Assembly: GCA_902470365.1 (NCBI GenBank)
Contig: CABRFZ010000011.1
Span: 1 to 63,673, forward strand
DNA: 63,673 nucleotides
Direction: 5' to 3'
DNA from: an uncultured Collinsella sp.
GTDB taxonomy: Bacteria; Actinomycetota; Coriobacteriia; Coriobacteriales; Coriobacteriaceae
Shown here piece by piece: positions 1 to 8,367 of this stretch. The position numbers were made by a program, and so were the translations under genes. The notes beneath the pieces were generated by a model, which made no database searches, was not told where the DNA came from, and worked only from the letters and a program-made list of their open reading frames with translations. Within the stretch, counting starts at the first letter, position 1, and each line of letters begins with the position of its first letter.

Positions 1-98
1 AGTCACTTCGGGAATCCTGCACGAAGGCGCTAGGCGACATTGAAATTCGAGTCCGTGCGAAGACCTTTAATGAAGTGCCCAGTACTTCCCCGCAACAC
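1..98. other. left-edge stretch, no gene recognised
   Basis: This stretch lies downstream of the terminator of the first minus-strand gene. One plus-strand frame stays open from the window edge, but the translated piece is too short to recognise. It may be intergenic or the tail of a gene outside the window. Confidence 0.3.
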
Positions 99-137
99 AA
101 AAACGGGGCAGTCCGCACTTCTGCGGACTGCCCCGTT
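99..137 (-). terminator. intrinsic terminator of the zinc-ribbon gene
   Basis: A perfect 16-bp stem (102-117 with 122-137, loop CTTC) is followed on the minus strand by a T tract. It sits 41 bases past the stop codon of the minus-strand gene that ends at 179. Confidence 0.9.
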
Positions 138-178
138 CCTCTAACTATCGCATCGCAGCACCAACCGGCTGCGCTTCC

Positions 179-1516
179 CTACTTCCCAAATAGCGCACCC
201 AGCAGACCGCGGCGTTTGGGCTTCTCCTCTCGGTAGGAACCCTCGGCTGCGGCCGCCACCTGTCGCGGCTGCTCGCCGCCTCCACGGCGCACAATCTGGT
301 ATAGGAAGGGCGATTTAACGTATTTGACCTCGATGGGCGTGGCGTGCACGGTGCTTTCGCTCGACAGCATCACGTTGGGATTGAGCGGTGCCACGATATG
401 CGTTTCGCGCTTGTCGCTAAACACCACCGCAGCCGCGCGGCCCGTCTGGCCGTTCACGGCGATGCGCACCTGTTCGCCATCGCGACTATCCGAGGCAGGA
501 CGATCGACAAAGTACACCGGCACCATAACCAAGCCGTCCTTGTGCTTGCGGGCCTTGCGCGCCCACGTGCGGATGCTCTTTTTATTGAGCCCCAGTACAG
601 CCTCGGCGTCGTTGCCCGCAACGTCGAGCGCCAACTTATCAATGACCACCTGGTCCTTGGTAGACGCATCGACTGAGACAACGCGAAAGTCACCTTCCTG
701 CATGGCGGGATCGAACGGACCGACCTTGGCAAAGTCCCACGGCTCCAAAATGCCCATGAGGCGAACGTCCAGGTAGTTTGCCCTGGGGTATGCCCAGTCG
801 AGCACCTCGTAGTACACCAAGGCCTCCTTGCTCAGGCCCTTGCCCGGGAAGCTCGCCATCATGCGCAAGTCCGCCAGCGCCATGGGGAAATAGAAGAGCA
901 TCATGTCGTTTTGGATCGCGTCTTCCACGTCGTGCCCGGCAAAGGCATCCGGATACTGGCGCACCAGCTGCAGCGCGTTGGCACGTGCCTGCTGCGGCGA
1001 GATTTCGCAGGGAATACCCTGCTCGGGCACATACTCCGCACCAACGCCCATGGTCAGGCGCTTGCTAAACGTCCCCGGCTTGAGCAGGTCCGCAATGCCA
1101 ATCTTATTGCCGCAGGACGGGCACTCAAACACACGCTGCGTTGACTCGCCCTCAAAGGACGCTCCGCAGAAGGGGCAAGGAATGCTCACATGCGTGGCCT
1201 CTTGGAACTCCTGCGCCGTGCCGCGATCCTCCCACAGCAGATGTTCCAGGACCGACTGATTGCGCCAGTGCGCATTGAAGAAATACCAGTCCGGGTCCTG
1301 CGGGCGCTCGAGTTGCGACACATGCGTGAGTTTGAGCAGTCCATCCACCACCGTCAACGGCGTATGGCGAATACCCAAAGCGCTCTTGGGCTCTCCGGCG
1401 TCCGCCTGCCACGGAACCACCGTGCCGCAATAGGCGCACTCAAAGCTGCGCTTAGCCTGGTGCGAGTACATAGGGCCGCCGCAGTTTTGACATTTAATGG
1501 CAAACATCTCGTCCAT
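179..1516 (-). CDS. zinc-ribbon protein of unknown function (445 aa)
   Basis: The start at 1516 was chosen because AAAGGAGGA lies 7 nt upstream; an in-frame ATG at 1567 has no comparable site. The N-terminus holds a four-cysteine ribbon (CQNCGG then CAYCGT), and a second ribbon (CPFCGA then CPSCGN) follows about 100 residues later. The middle and C-terminal parts are soluble with no recognised catalytic motif, and the protein ends in a basic, hydrophobic tail (KRRGLLGALFGK). Similar proteins are usually called TFIIB-type zinc-ribbon or helicase-like proteins on the strength of the ribbons alone. No helicase motif is visible, so no function is assigned. It is a single-gene unit, divergent from the CDF transporter. 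Confidence 0.85.
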   Translation of the reverse strand: MDEMFAIKCQNCGGPMYSHQAKRSFECAYCGTVVPWQADAGEPKSALGIRHTPLTVVDGLLKLTHVSQLERPQDPDWYFFNAHWRNQSVLEHLLWEDRGTAQEFQEATHVSIPCPFCGASFEGESTQRVFECPSCGNKIGIADLLKPGTFSKRLTMGVGAEYVPEQGIPCEISPQQARANALQLVRQYPDAFAGHDVEDAIQNDMMLFYFPMALADLRMMASFPGKGLSKEALVYYEVLDWAYPRANYLDVRLMGILEPWDFAKVGPFDPAMQEGDFRVVSVDASTKDQVVIDKLALDVAGNDAEAVLGLNKKSIRTWARKARKHKDGLVMVPVYFVDRPASDSRDGEQVRIAVNGQTGRAAAVVFSDKRETHIVAPLNPNVMLSSESTVHATPIEVKYVKSPFLYQIVRRGGGEQPRQVAAAAEGSYREEKPKRRGLLGALFGK

Positions 1517-1734
1517 GGAAACGTCCTCCTTTGCACAGGGGCTGTCGACATTAAGTATGTCGAGCAAGCAGGCACATGCCCATACCCATGTGGCCCAAAA
1601 TGGACCACCCAGGCAGACGAGAAGGCTCGCTCGTTAGCACCGGCAGACTATTGCTGCATTTTCTGAGCATCGGCGCACGGCGCCCCCGTGCGAGCTACAC
1701 TATCCCCTTAAACATGATTGTGAGGACGACCGCT

Positions 1735-2916
1735 ATGCTATTTGTAAATCGGCTGGTACATACGCTTGTTCCCGGCAGCGAGAGCGAGCCGGTCGATGCA
1801 TCTTGCCGCACCAACGCGGGCTTTTCCGCAAGCCTCGTCTGCATTGGCCTCAACATCACCCTGTGCCTGGCCAAGGGCATCGCGGGTCTGCTCGCCGGCT
1901 CCGTCTCCCTCATCGCCGACGCTTTCAACAACCTCTCCGATGCCTCGAGCAACATTGTGAGCCTGCTCGGTTTCCGCCTTGCCAGCCGCCCGGCAGACGA
2001 AGGCCACCCCTATGGTCACGGCCGCTACGAGTACCTAGCCGGCCTGTTCGTCGCCGTCCTGGTTTGCGCCGTCGGCATCAACCTGATTCTCGAGTCGGTC
2101 ACCAAGATCATCAAGCCCTCGCCCACCGCTTACACGTTTATTTCCCTTGCGGCACTGGCTACGTCCATGCTCGTTAAGCTCTGGATGGCAGCGTTCAACC
2201 GCACGCTGGGCGATCGCATCGACTCGGAGACGCTCATCGCCACGGCGCAGGACTCCAAAAACGACGTCATCACCTCGGGCTCGGTCTTGGTGGCGGCGCT
2301 TATTTCGCAGACGACCGGCTTTGATCTCGATGGCTGGGCAGGCCTGGGTGTGGGCGTCTTCATCTGCATCAGCGGTCTGGGCCTGGTGCGCGACGCCATC
2401 AGCCCGTTGCTGGGGCAAGCGCCCGACCCCAAGCTCGTCCAGGCAATCCGCGACAAGATCATGTCCTATCCGCAGGTCTTGGGCACACACGACCTCATGG
2501 TGCACGACTACGGCCCCGGTCGTCAGTTTGCCAGCGCCCACGTGGAGATGCCCGGCGAGGGCGACGCGTTTGAGCACCACGAGATTCTGGACACCATCGA
2601 GCACGACATCAAGCGCCAGATGGGCATTGGTATCACGCTGCACTGCGACCCCATCGCGACAACCGGCGATGACTTGCGCGGCTGGGTCAAGCGCGGCGTC
2701 ATGCAGATCGATCCCGCGCTCTCCATCCACGATCTGCACGAGCACGACGGGTTCGTTTCGTTTGACCTGGTGCGTCCCGACGGCTTTGACATATCCGACG
2801 AGGAGCTGCTGGAGCTCGTCACGCGCATCGTGCACGAGCGCCGGCCCGATGTCTCATGCGTCGTCACGTTTGATTCGGGCTTCAGCTCGCCCGAGCGTCC
2901 GGCCGAGCAGCTGTAG
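1735..2916 (+). CDS. cation diffusion facilitator (CDF) family metal exporter (393 aa)
   Basis: The protein is an inner-membrane divalent metal/proton antiporter of the CDF family; substrate (Zn, Fe, Mn, Cd) cannot be read from sequence. The first membrane block carries the family signature GSVSLIADAFNNLSD, with paired Asp residues of the transport site, followed by GHPYGHGRYEYLAG. A second Asp-containing helix reads DSKNDVITSGSVL. The C-terminal half is the cytoplasmic ferredoxin-like regulatory domain (HDLMVHDYGPG, HVEMP), extended by about 80 residues beyond the usual end. ATG 1735 is preferred because GAGGA lies 8 nt upstream; longer in-frame starts (1576, 1714) lack such a site. Confidence 0.88.
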   Translation: MLFVNRLVHTLVPGSESEPVDASCRTNAGFSASLVCIGLNITLCLAKGIAGLLAGSVSLIADAFNNLSDASSNIVSLLGFRLASRPADEGHPYGHGRYEYLAGLFVAVLVCAVGINLILESVTKIIKPSPTAYTFISLAALATSMLVKLWMAAFNRTLGDRIDSETLIATAQDSKNDVITSGSVLVAALISQTTGFDLDGWAGLGVGVFICISGLGLVRDAISPLLGQAPDPKLVQAIRDKIMSYPQVLGTHDLMVHDYGPGRQFASAHVEMPGEGDAFEHHEILDTIEHDIKRQMGIGITLHCDPIATTGDDLRGWVKRGVMQIDPALSIHDLHEHDGFVSFDLVRPDGFDISDEELLELVTRIVHERRPDVSCVVTFDSGFSSPERPAEQL

Positions 2917-2934
2917 CCCCGCTCCGCTCGTCCG

Positions 2935-3924
2935 CTAGTTTCCCTGCGCGCCCGAGATGCCGTTTTGCAGGGCGTTCCAGGCATCCGTCGCCATGCCGCC
3001 CAAGTTCTGCGCGGTATCGCCCAGGTTCTGAGCGGTGTCGCCCAGCTCTTGCGCCTTGTCTCCCAACTCCTGCGCCTTGTTGCTCAAGTCCTCCAGCGTA
3101 TTGGAGCTCGAGCTGTCGGTACCGCTTTGGCCGTCGGACGAGTTGCCCGAACTGTTCTTGTGCGTGAGTTGAATTTCGAGGTTGCCGTTGTCGTTATAGT
3201 AGGCAGAAGTAACGACCCAGTTGGCATCGACGACGGGCGTTGAGCCATCATCAGTCAGGACCACGGCATTCGAAAGATCGGCGCCGCGCGACTTGAGGAT
3301 CTTCTTGGCGTTGGACCAGTACTGCCCCGGGATATCACTCAAATCGACGGTGCTAGACGAGGCGGACTCGGTTTGCTCGGCAGTGGTATCGGCCGTTGAA
3401 CTCCCTCGCTTGTTGAGCATGCCCGACACGATGGCAAACACAACCGACAGCGCAAAGAAGATCGCCAGCACGATGAGGATCTTCTTAATCACGCTCGACG
3501 AACGCGACGGCGTCTCTTCCTCGTCCTCGCCATATTGCGGAATCGACTTGGGGTACTCGCGATACGGCTCGCGCGACTCGTAGCGAGGCTGCGCCGTGCG
3601 AGGCATATACGTCGTCTGCTGAGGCTGCGGAATGGGATTCTGCGGCAGGTCATCATAGGGATTCGGCGTCGAGGCGGCATAAGAATCCTGCGGCGCGTAA
3701 TCAAACGGGTCTGCCGCCGCGTTGCCATAGGGGCTTTGCAAAGATGCAGCGTAAGGGTCCTGCGCCGCGTCGCCATAGCCCATAACTCGTGTGGGCTCGG
3801 CAGAAGGCTGCGTCGCGGCGGGGTCGACATAACCGGGGTTGGGAACAACGCGGGTCGCATCGGCGCTATCGCCAGCCTGCGCGGAACCGCAGCCGCCCAT
3901 CACGGTTGTCTTGTCCTGATCCAT
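2935..3924 (-). CDS. single-pass membrane protein with PASTA-like domain and heptad tail (329 aa)
   Basis: Visible parts in order: a Pro/Gln/Tyr-rich cytoplasmic segment (about 1-140) with three short T-x-V motifs (TTVMGG, ATRVVP, PTRVMG); a membrane helix (about 146-168, beginning IKKILIVLAIFFAL); and an extracytoplasmic part with one PASTA-like unit (DIPGQYWSNAKKILKSRGA, then TPVVDANWVVTS). The C-terminus is a heptad-like run of AQELGD/AQNLGD repeats. PASTA-like units occur in cell-wall-linked kinases and related proteins. Here no kinase domain is attached. The T-x-V motifs could be phospho-threonine ligands for FHA domains; that is speculation. AAAGGA precedes the ATG. Confidence 0.75.
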   Translation of the reverse strand: MDQDKTTVMGGCGSAQAGDSADATRVVPNPGYVDPAATQPSAEPTRVMGYGDAAQDPYAASLQSPYGNAAADPFDYAPQDSYAASTPNPYDDLPQNPIPQPQQTTYMPRTAQPRYESREPYREYPKSIPQYGEDEEETPSRSSSVIKKILIVLAIFFALSVVFAIVSGMLNKRGSSTADTTAEQTESASSSTVDLSDIPGQYWSNAKKILKSRGADLSNAVVLTDDGSTPVVDANWVVTSAYYNDNGNLEIQLTHKNSSGNSSDGQSGTDSSSSNTLEDLSNKAQELGDKAQELGDTAQNLGDTAQNLGGMATDAWNALQNGISGAQGN

Positions 3925-4042
3925 GCAACGATTCCTTTCCGTCGCCTGTAAGCATCAAGTTATCCATGCATTCTACCAGCGCAAAAGCCTATGATGGGCA
4001 GAGTCCGTCGGTATCTACAAGACATGCGCGGGCCTAAGGATC

Positions 4043-4079
4043 AAAAAGCCCCGCCGGGCCTTGGTAGGCGCGACGGGGC
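4043..4079 (-). terminator. terminator downstream of fhs
   Basis: A GC-rich hairpin (GCCCCG paired with CGGGGC, with a partly paired interior) is followed on the minus strand by TTTTT. It lies 25 bases past the fhs stop codon. Confidence 0.8.
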
Positions 4080-4104
4080 GGGCAAGCGGCTATGAGCAGC
4101 GAGC

Positions 4105-5772
4105 TTAGAACAGGCCGGTGATGTTGCCGTCGTTGTCGACGTCGATGTTCTCGGCCGCAGGGACCTTAGGCAGGCCCGGCATGGTCAGAACACTGCCAGT
4201 CAGTGCGACCACAAAGTGGGCGCCGGCGGAAACCTTGAGCTCACGCACCGTGATGCGGAAGTTCTCGGGAGCGCCCAGGGCCTTGGCGTTGTCGCTAAAG
4301 CTGTACTGCGTCTTGGCGACGCACACCGGCAGGTTGCCAAAGCCATTCTCGCGCAGCTCGGCGAGCTGGCGCTTGGCGGCCGGCGTAAAGTCAACGCCGT
4401 CGGCGCGGTAGACCTTGGTGGCAACGGCCTCGAGGGCATCAGCGACATCAGCGCCGTCCTCATAGGCAAACTTGAGCTCGCTCGGCTGCTCAATCAGACG
4501 CATGACCTCATCGGCAAGCTCGAGCGCGCCCTCGCCGCCCTTGGCCCAGACCTCGGAAAGCTTAACGTTGACGCCGAGCTTCTGGCACTCGGACTCAATG
4601 AGCGCGAGCTCGGCCTCGGTGTCCGTCGGGAAGCGGTTGATGGCGACCACGCAGGGCAGACCATATACGTTCTGGATGTTGTCGACGTGACGCAGCAGGT
4701 TGGGCATGCCAGCCTTGAGTGCCTCGAGGTTCTCCTCGTTGAGATCGGCCTTGGCGACGCCACCGTTGTACTTCAAAGCGCGAGCGGTGGCGACGATCAC
4801 GACGGCGTTGGGACGAACGCCCGTCATGCGGCACTTGATGTCCAGGAATTTCTCGGCACCCAGGTCGGCACCAAAGCCCGCCTCGGTAATGGCGACATCG
4901 CCAAAACGCATAGCCATACGCGTGGCCATGATGGAGTTGCAGCCGTGGGCGATATTGGCGAAGGGACCGCCGTGGACAAACGCGGGCGTGCCCTCGAGCG
5001 TCTGCACCAGATTGGGCTTGAGCACATCCTTGAGCAGTGCGGCCATAGCTCCCTGGGCCTTAAGGTCGCGGGCGCGGACGGGCTCGCCGGCATAGCTATA
5101 GCCGACAACGATCTCGCCCAAGCGCTCCTTAAGATCGCTGATGCTCGTGGACAGGCACAGGATCGCCATGACCTCGGAGGCAACGGTGATATCGAAGCCG
5201 TCCTCGCGCGGCACGCCCTGGGCCTTACCGCCAATGCCGTCGATGACGTGGCGCAGCTGACGGTCGTTCATATCGACGACGCGCTTCCAAGTGATGCGCT
5301 TAACGTCAATACCGAGCTGATTGCCCTGCTGGATGTGGTTATCAAGCATGGCGGCCAGCAGGTTGTTGGCAGCACCGATAGCGTGGAAGTCGCCGGTAAA
5401 GTGCAGGTTGATATCCTCCATGGGGATGACCTGAGCCCAGCCGCCGCCGGCAGCACCGCCCTTAACGCCAAAGACGGGGCCGAGCGAAGGCTCGCGCAGG
5501 GCCACGGCACTCTTGACGCCGCGACGACGCAGGCCATCGGCCAGACCGATGGTCGTGGTGGTCTTGCCCTCGCCCGCAGGCGTGGGGTTGATGGCGGTCA
5601 CGAGGACAAGCTTGGCCTGGTGATCAGTCGGCTCGTTGAGCAGTGAATAGTCGACCTTAGCCTTGTCGAAGCCGTACGGAATCAGGTGCTTAACGTCGAC
5701 GCCGGCGTTCTTGGCCACCTCGGTAATAGGCAGTGGCGTGACAGAACGTGCGATTTCGATGTCAGTAGGCAT
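4105..5772 (-). CDS. fhs: formate-tetrahydrofolate ligase
   Basis: This cytosolic enzyme condenses formate and tetrahydrofolate with ATP to give 10-formyl-tetrahydrofolate for one-carbon metabolism. The 555-aa length equals the family norm. The ATP-binding loop TPAGEGKTT lies at about residues 64-72 and is followed by the family-typical EPSLGPVFGVKGGAAGGG and HFTGDFHAI segments. ATG 5772 was chosen because AAAGGA lies upstream and the protein then begins MPTDIEIA, as in homologues; the open frame continues upstream to 5847 without a better start. It is monocistronic with its own terminator. In an anaerobe it can work for purine synthesis or in reverse for ATP yield; the sequence does not decide which. 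Confidence 0.97.
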   Translation of the reverse strand: MPTDIEIARSVTPLPITEVAKNAGVDVKHLIPYGFDKAKVDYSLLNEPTDHQAKLVLVTAINPTPAGEGKTTTTIGLADGLRRRGVKSAVALREPSLGPVFGVKGGAAGGGWAQVIPMEDINLHFTGDFHAIGAANNLLAAMLDNHIQQGNQLGIDVKRITWKRVVDMNDRQLRHVIDGIGGKAQGVPREDGFDITVASEVMAILCLSTSISDLKERLGEIVVGYSYAGEPVRARDLKAQGAMAALLKDVLKPNLVQTLEGTPAFVHGGPFANIAHGCNSIMATRMAMRFGDVAITEAGFGADLGAEKFLDIKCRMTGVRPNAVVIVATARALKYNGGVAKADLNEENLEALKAGMPNLLRHVDNIQNVYGLPCVVAINRFPTDTEAELALIESECQKLGVNVKLSEVWAKGGEGALELADEVMRLIEQPSELKFAYEDGADVADALEAVATKVYRADGVDFTPAAKRQLAELRENGFGNLPVCVAKTQYSFSDNAKALGAPENFRITVRELKVSAGAHFVVALTGSVLTMPGLPKVPAAENIDVDNDGNITGLF

Positions 5773-5916
5773 GGGCGGTCCTTTCGTTACCGAATGAGAA
5801 AAAGACCAATTCAGCATAGCACGGGCGCGCAATAGTAAAACGCCCATAACCGATGAACGGCGATATGTTTACCCGATGCCCAGCGATAGTCCAACAGCCC
5901 GCCAAAACAAAGCGCC

Positions 5917-6984
5917 CTAAACGGTAGGTTCAATCCTCAGGTGCTCAAAGGTGCGAAGGGTTGCCTGACGGCCCTGCGGCGTACGAATCATCAACCCGCA
6001 CTGCAGCAAATAGGGCTCATAGACATCCTCGAGCGTGCCCGGGTCCTCGCCCACCGCGCTGGCAAGGGTCGTAAGTCCCACGGCACGACCGGAGAACGTC
6101 TTGGCAAGCGTCTCCAAGATACGAATATCCATCCAGTCCAGACCGAGCTCGTCGATCTCGAAGAACTCGAGCGCCTGACGGCAGATATCGAGCTCAATGG
6201 GACCGTTGCCGCGCACCTGTGCATAGTCGCGCACGCGCTTGAGCAGGCGGTTGGCAAGACGTGGCGTACCGCGCGAACGCGAGCCGATCTCGAGTGCACT
6301 GGGATGATCGATCGTCACGCCCAGGATAGTCGCCGAGCGCGTCACAATCTGCGCGAGCTCCTCGACCGTGTAGTAATCCAGGCGATATGAAATGCCAAAG
6401 CGGTCGCGCAACGGGCCTGTCAACATGCCTGAGCGGGTCGTTGCCGCTACCAGCGTAAATTTGGGAATATCCAGGCGAATCGAGCGCGCCGCCGGACCCT
6501 TGCCAATCACGATATCGAGGGCAAAGTCCTCCATCGCGGGGTACAGGACCTCCTCGACCGAACGGTTGAGGCGGTGGATCTCGTCGATAAACAGCACATC
6601 ACCCGGCTGCAAGTTAGTAAGGATGGCCGCCAGGTCGCCCGTGCGCGCGATGGCAGGGCCACTCGTGGTCTTGATCTGAGCGCCCAGCTCGTTGGCGATA
6701 ACGGTGGCCAGCGTGGTCTTGCCCAGGCCCGGAGGACCCGAGAAGATCACGTGGTCGAGCGTCTCGCCACGGCTCTGCGCCGCTTCGATCAACACGCGCA
6801 GGCTCTGCTTGATGTGCTCCTGGCCACAGTAATCGTCCAGGCGCTGGGGGCGCAAAGTGCGGTCGACATCGAGGTCCTCGGCCGTCAGCTCCGAGCCCAC
6901 CATGCGCTCGCCGTGCGCCATGGATGCCGCCGGCGAGTTGCCGGGCGTCGCCCACAGGTCCTGAGAGTCATCGGCTTCCCACAT
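5917..6984 (-). CDS. ruvB: Holliday junction branch migration helicase RuvB
   Basis: This AAA+ motor subunit of RuvAB drives branch migration of Holliday junctions. It has Walker A GPPGLGKT (about 83-90), Walker B LFIDEIHRL, the sensor motif AATTRSGML and a C-terminal winged-helix domain. The ATG at 6984 overlaps the ruvA stop codon (TGATG); a GTG one codon earlier is also possible. It is the last gene of ruvC-ruvA-ruvB, with overlapping stop/start junctions that imply translational coupling. A LexA-type box upstream of ruvC suggests SOS control of the operon. Confidence 0.97.
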   Translation of the reverse strand: MWEADDSQDLWATPGNSPAASMAHGERMVGSELTAEDLDVDRTLRPQRLDDYCGQEHIKQSLRVLIEAAQSRGETLDHVIFSGPPGLGKTTLATVIANELGAQIKTTSGPAIARTGDLAAILTNLQPGDVLFIDEIHRLNRSVEEVLYPAMEDFALDIVIGKGPAARSIRLDIPKFTLVAATTRSGMLTGPLRDRFGISYRLDYYTVEELAQIVTRSATILGVTIDHPSALEIGSRSRGTPRLANRLLKRVRDYAQVRGNGPIELDICRQALEFFEIDELGLDWMDIRILETLAKTFSGRAVGLTTLASAVGEDPGTLEDVYEPYLLQCGLMIRTPQGRQATLRTFEHLRIEPTV

Positions 6985-7604
6985 CACGCATCCATTCCAA
7001 GTCGCTTAAGCGCCGCGCTGAGCAAATCCTCGACACGCATATTCTGCCCATCATACCCGCTCAGGGCAACATCGGTCTCCTGCGGGCTAAAGCCCATGGA
7101 AAGGAGTGCCGCACGGGCATCGTCGATCGCCGAGGGAGCGGCAGCGGACACGGGCATCGCAACCTGTCCGGGAATCACGTCGACCGGCACAAAGCCCTTA
7201 TCCTTGGCAAAGGTGCTCTTGAGTTCCAGGATCAGGCGCTGAGCTGTCTTTTTGCCCACACCGGGTACCTTGGCCATGCCCTTGTCGTCCTCGGCCATCA
7301 CCAGCGAATACAGCTGCCCCACGGTATAGGTGGAAAGCACGGCAAGCGCCAGGCGCGGGCCAACGCCCGAAACGGACACGAGCCGGTCGAACATCGTGCG
7401 CTCATCCTTTGAGGAAAAACCGAAAAGTGTCATGGCGTCCTCGCGCACCTGCATACGCGTGTAGAGACGGACCTCGCCGCCGGGCGTCGGCAACGTGGCC
7501 GCAGTGCTGCCCGAGATGCCGAGTTCAAAGCCAACGCCCGACACATCGACGACAGCAGAGCTCATCGTGGCCTCGACAAGCGTTCCGTGGAGCTGGGAAA
7601 TCAT
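6984..7604 (-). CDS. ruvA: Holliday junction DNA-binding protein RuvA
   Basis: RuvA (206 aa) binds the four-way junction and loads RuvB. The N-terminal OB fold begins MISQLHGTLVE, followed by the helix-hairpin-helix region (FDRLVSVSGVGPRLALAVL and VPGVGKKTAQRLILEL) and a C-terminal three-helix domain (ALLSMGFSPQE). The reading frame extends upstream to 7844 within ruvC, but ATG 7604 fits homologues and overlaps the ruvC stop (TGATG); GAGGAA lies upstream. Confidence 0.97.
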   Translation of the reverse strand: MISQLHGTLVEATMSSAVVDVSGVGFELGISGSTAATLPTPGGEVRLYTRMQVREDAMTLFGFSSKDERTMFDRLVSVSGVGPRLALAVLSTYTVGQLYSLVMAEDDKGMAKVPGVGKKTAQRLILELKSTFAKDKGFVPVDVIPGQVAMPVSAAAPSAIDDARAALLSMGFSPQETDVALSGYDGQNMRVEDLLSAALKRLGMDA

Positions 7605-8125
7605 CAGTATCCGGTTCCTCTCTGTTGATAGAACTCGCCACCGGTGAGGGCGCGGGTGCGGCTGAGGTTTACGTGGCAGATGGCGCAGGCCAGGGCATCG
7701 GCGGCATGGTCGGGATGCGGGTCGTGGTCGAGCTGTGTTAGTGTGCGTACCATGTAGGCGACCTGCCGCTTGTCCGCGGCGCCAGTGCCCACCACAGCCT
7801 GTTTGATCTGCATGGGCGTGTACTCGCCAATCTCGAGCGCGCACTCCGAAAGCGCCACAAGCGCAGCACCGCGGGCATGCGCCGTGGGGATGGCCGAACG
7901 AACGTTGGCACCAAAGTAGATGCTCTCGACAGCAGCCGTGTCGGGTCGATAACGCTCAACGACATCCTTAAGGTCATGGGCGATATGCGACAGGCGCACC
8001 GCGAGCGGACTTCCGGCACTGGTCTCGATGCAGCCATAGGCACGGCAGCGAACCTCGCCACGCCGCTCCTCGATAATCCCCCAACCCGTATGAGCCAAAC
8101 CGGGGTCAATGCCCAAGATAACCAA
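7604..8125 (-). CDS. ruvC: crossover junction endodeoxyribonuclease RuvC
   Basis: RuvC resolves Holliday junctions by symmetric cleavage. The acidic catalytic residues are visible in GIDPG, AVESIYFG and the late DHAADALACA motif. The start is a TTG at 8125, chosen because GGGGAGG lies 5 nt upstream and the protein then begins at the catalytic strand (VILGIDPG), giving 173 aa as usual for the family. An upstream TTG at 8146 is possible but would place the Shine-Dalgarno sequence inside the gene. It is first in the ruvCAB operon. Confidence 0.95.
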   Translation of the reverse strand: MVILGIDPGLAHTGWGIIEERRGEVRCRAYGCIETSAGSPLAVRLSHIAHDLKDVVERYRPDTAAVESIYFGANVRSAIPTAHARGAALVALSECALEIGEYTPMQIKQAVVGTGAADKRQVAYMVRTLTQLDHDPHPDHAADALACAICHVNLSRTRALTGGEFYQQRGTGY

Positions 8126-8180
8126 GCCGACCTCCCCTCGCCACAAGCACAGCGCAAGGCAAGGCCCCGCGCATCATTCA

Positions 8181-8194
8181 CGAACGTCTGTTCT
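8181..8194. promoter_or_regulatory. LexA-type SOS box upstream of ruvCAB
   Basis: CGAACGTCTGTTCT matches the Gram-positive/actinobacterial LexA operator form GAAC-N4-GTTC. It lies 56 bp upstream of the ruvC start, next to a possible minus-strand -10 element (TATTCT, 8200-8195). SOS control of ruv genes is well known in bacteria; binding here is inferred from the motif. Confidence 0.72.
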
Positions 8195-8261
8195 AGAATA
8201 ACACAACGCTAGCCCTATAAGTCAGCCGAGATCGAATTGTAGGTTGAGTATACGCAAGCGA

Positions 8262-8359
8262 GCGCCCGCCAGAGCGAGCAAGGTGCCTTGAAAGAGGAGG
8301 GCATTGACCTGGCGGTCATGTCCGACGATTGAAAGGCAGATTGCCGCTCTGGCGGGCGC
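8262..8359. repeat. 15-bp perfect inverted repeat with 68-bp interior
   Basis: GCGCCCGCCAGAGCG (8262-8276) is exactly complementary to 8345-8359. The structure lies between ruvC and the NAD-synthetase-like gene, just past the stop codon of the latter (minus strand). The interior carries GAGGAGGG and a short open frame, but no recognisable gene. No T tract follows, so it is not a standard terminator. Confidence 0.7.
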
Positions 8360-8367
8360 GCAGCGAC

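Noticed and set aside
4216..5646. Plus-strand open frame of 476 codons
   Set aside because: It is antisense to fhs, without a start signal or recognisable domain.
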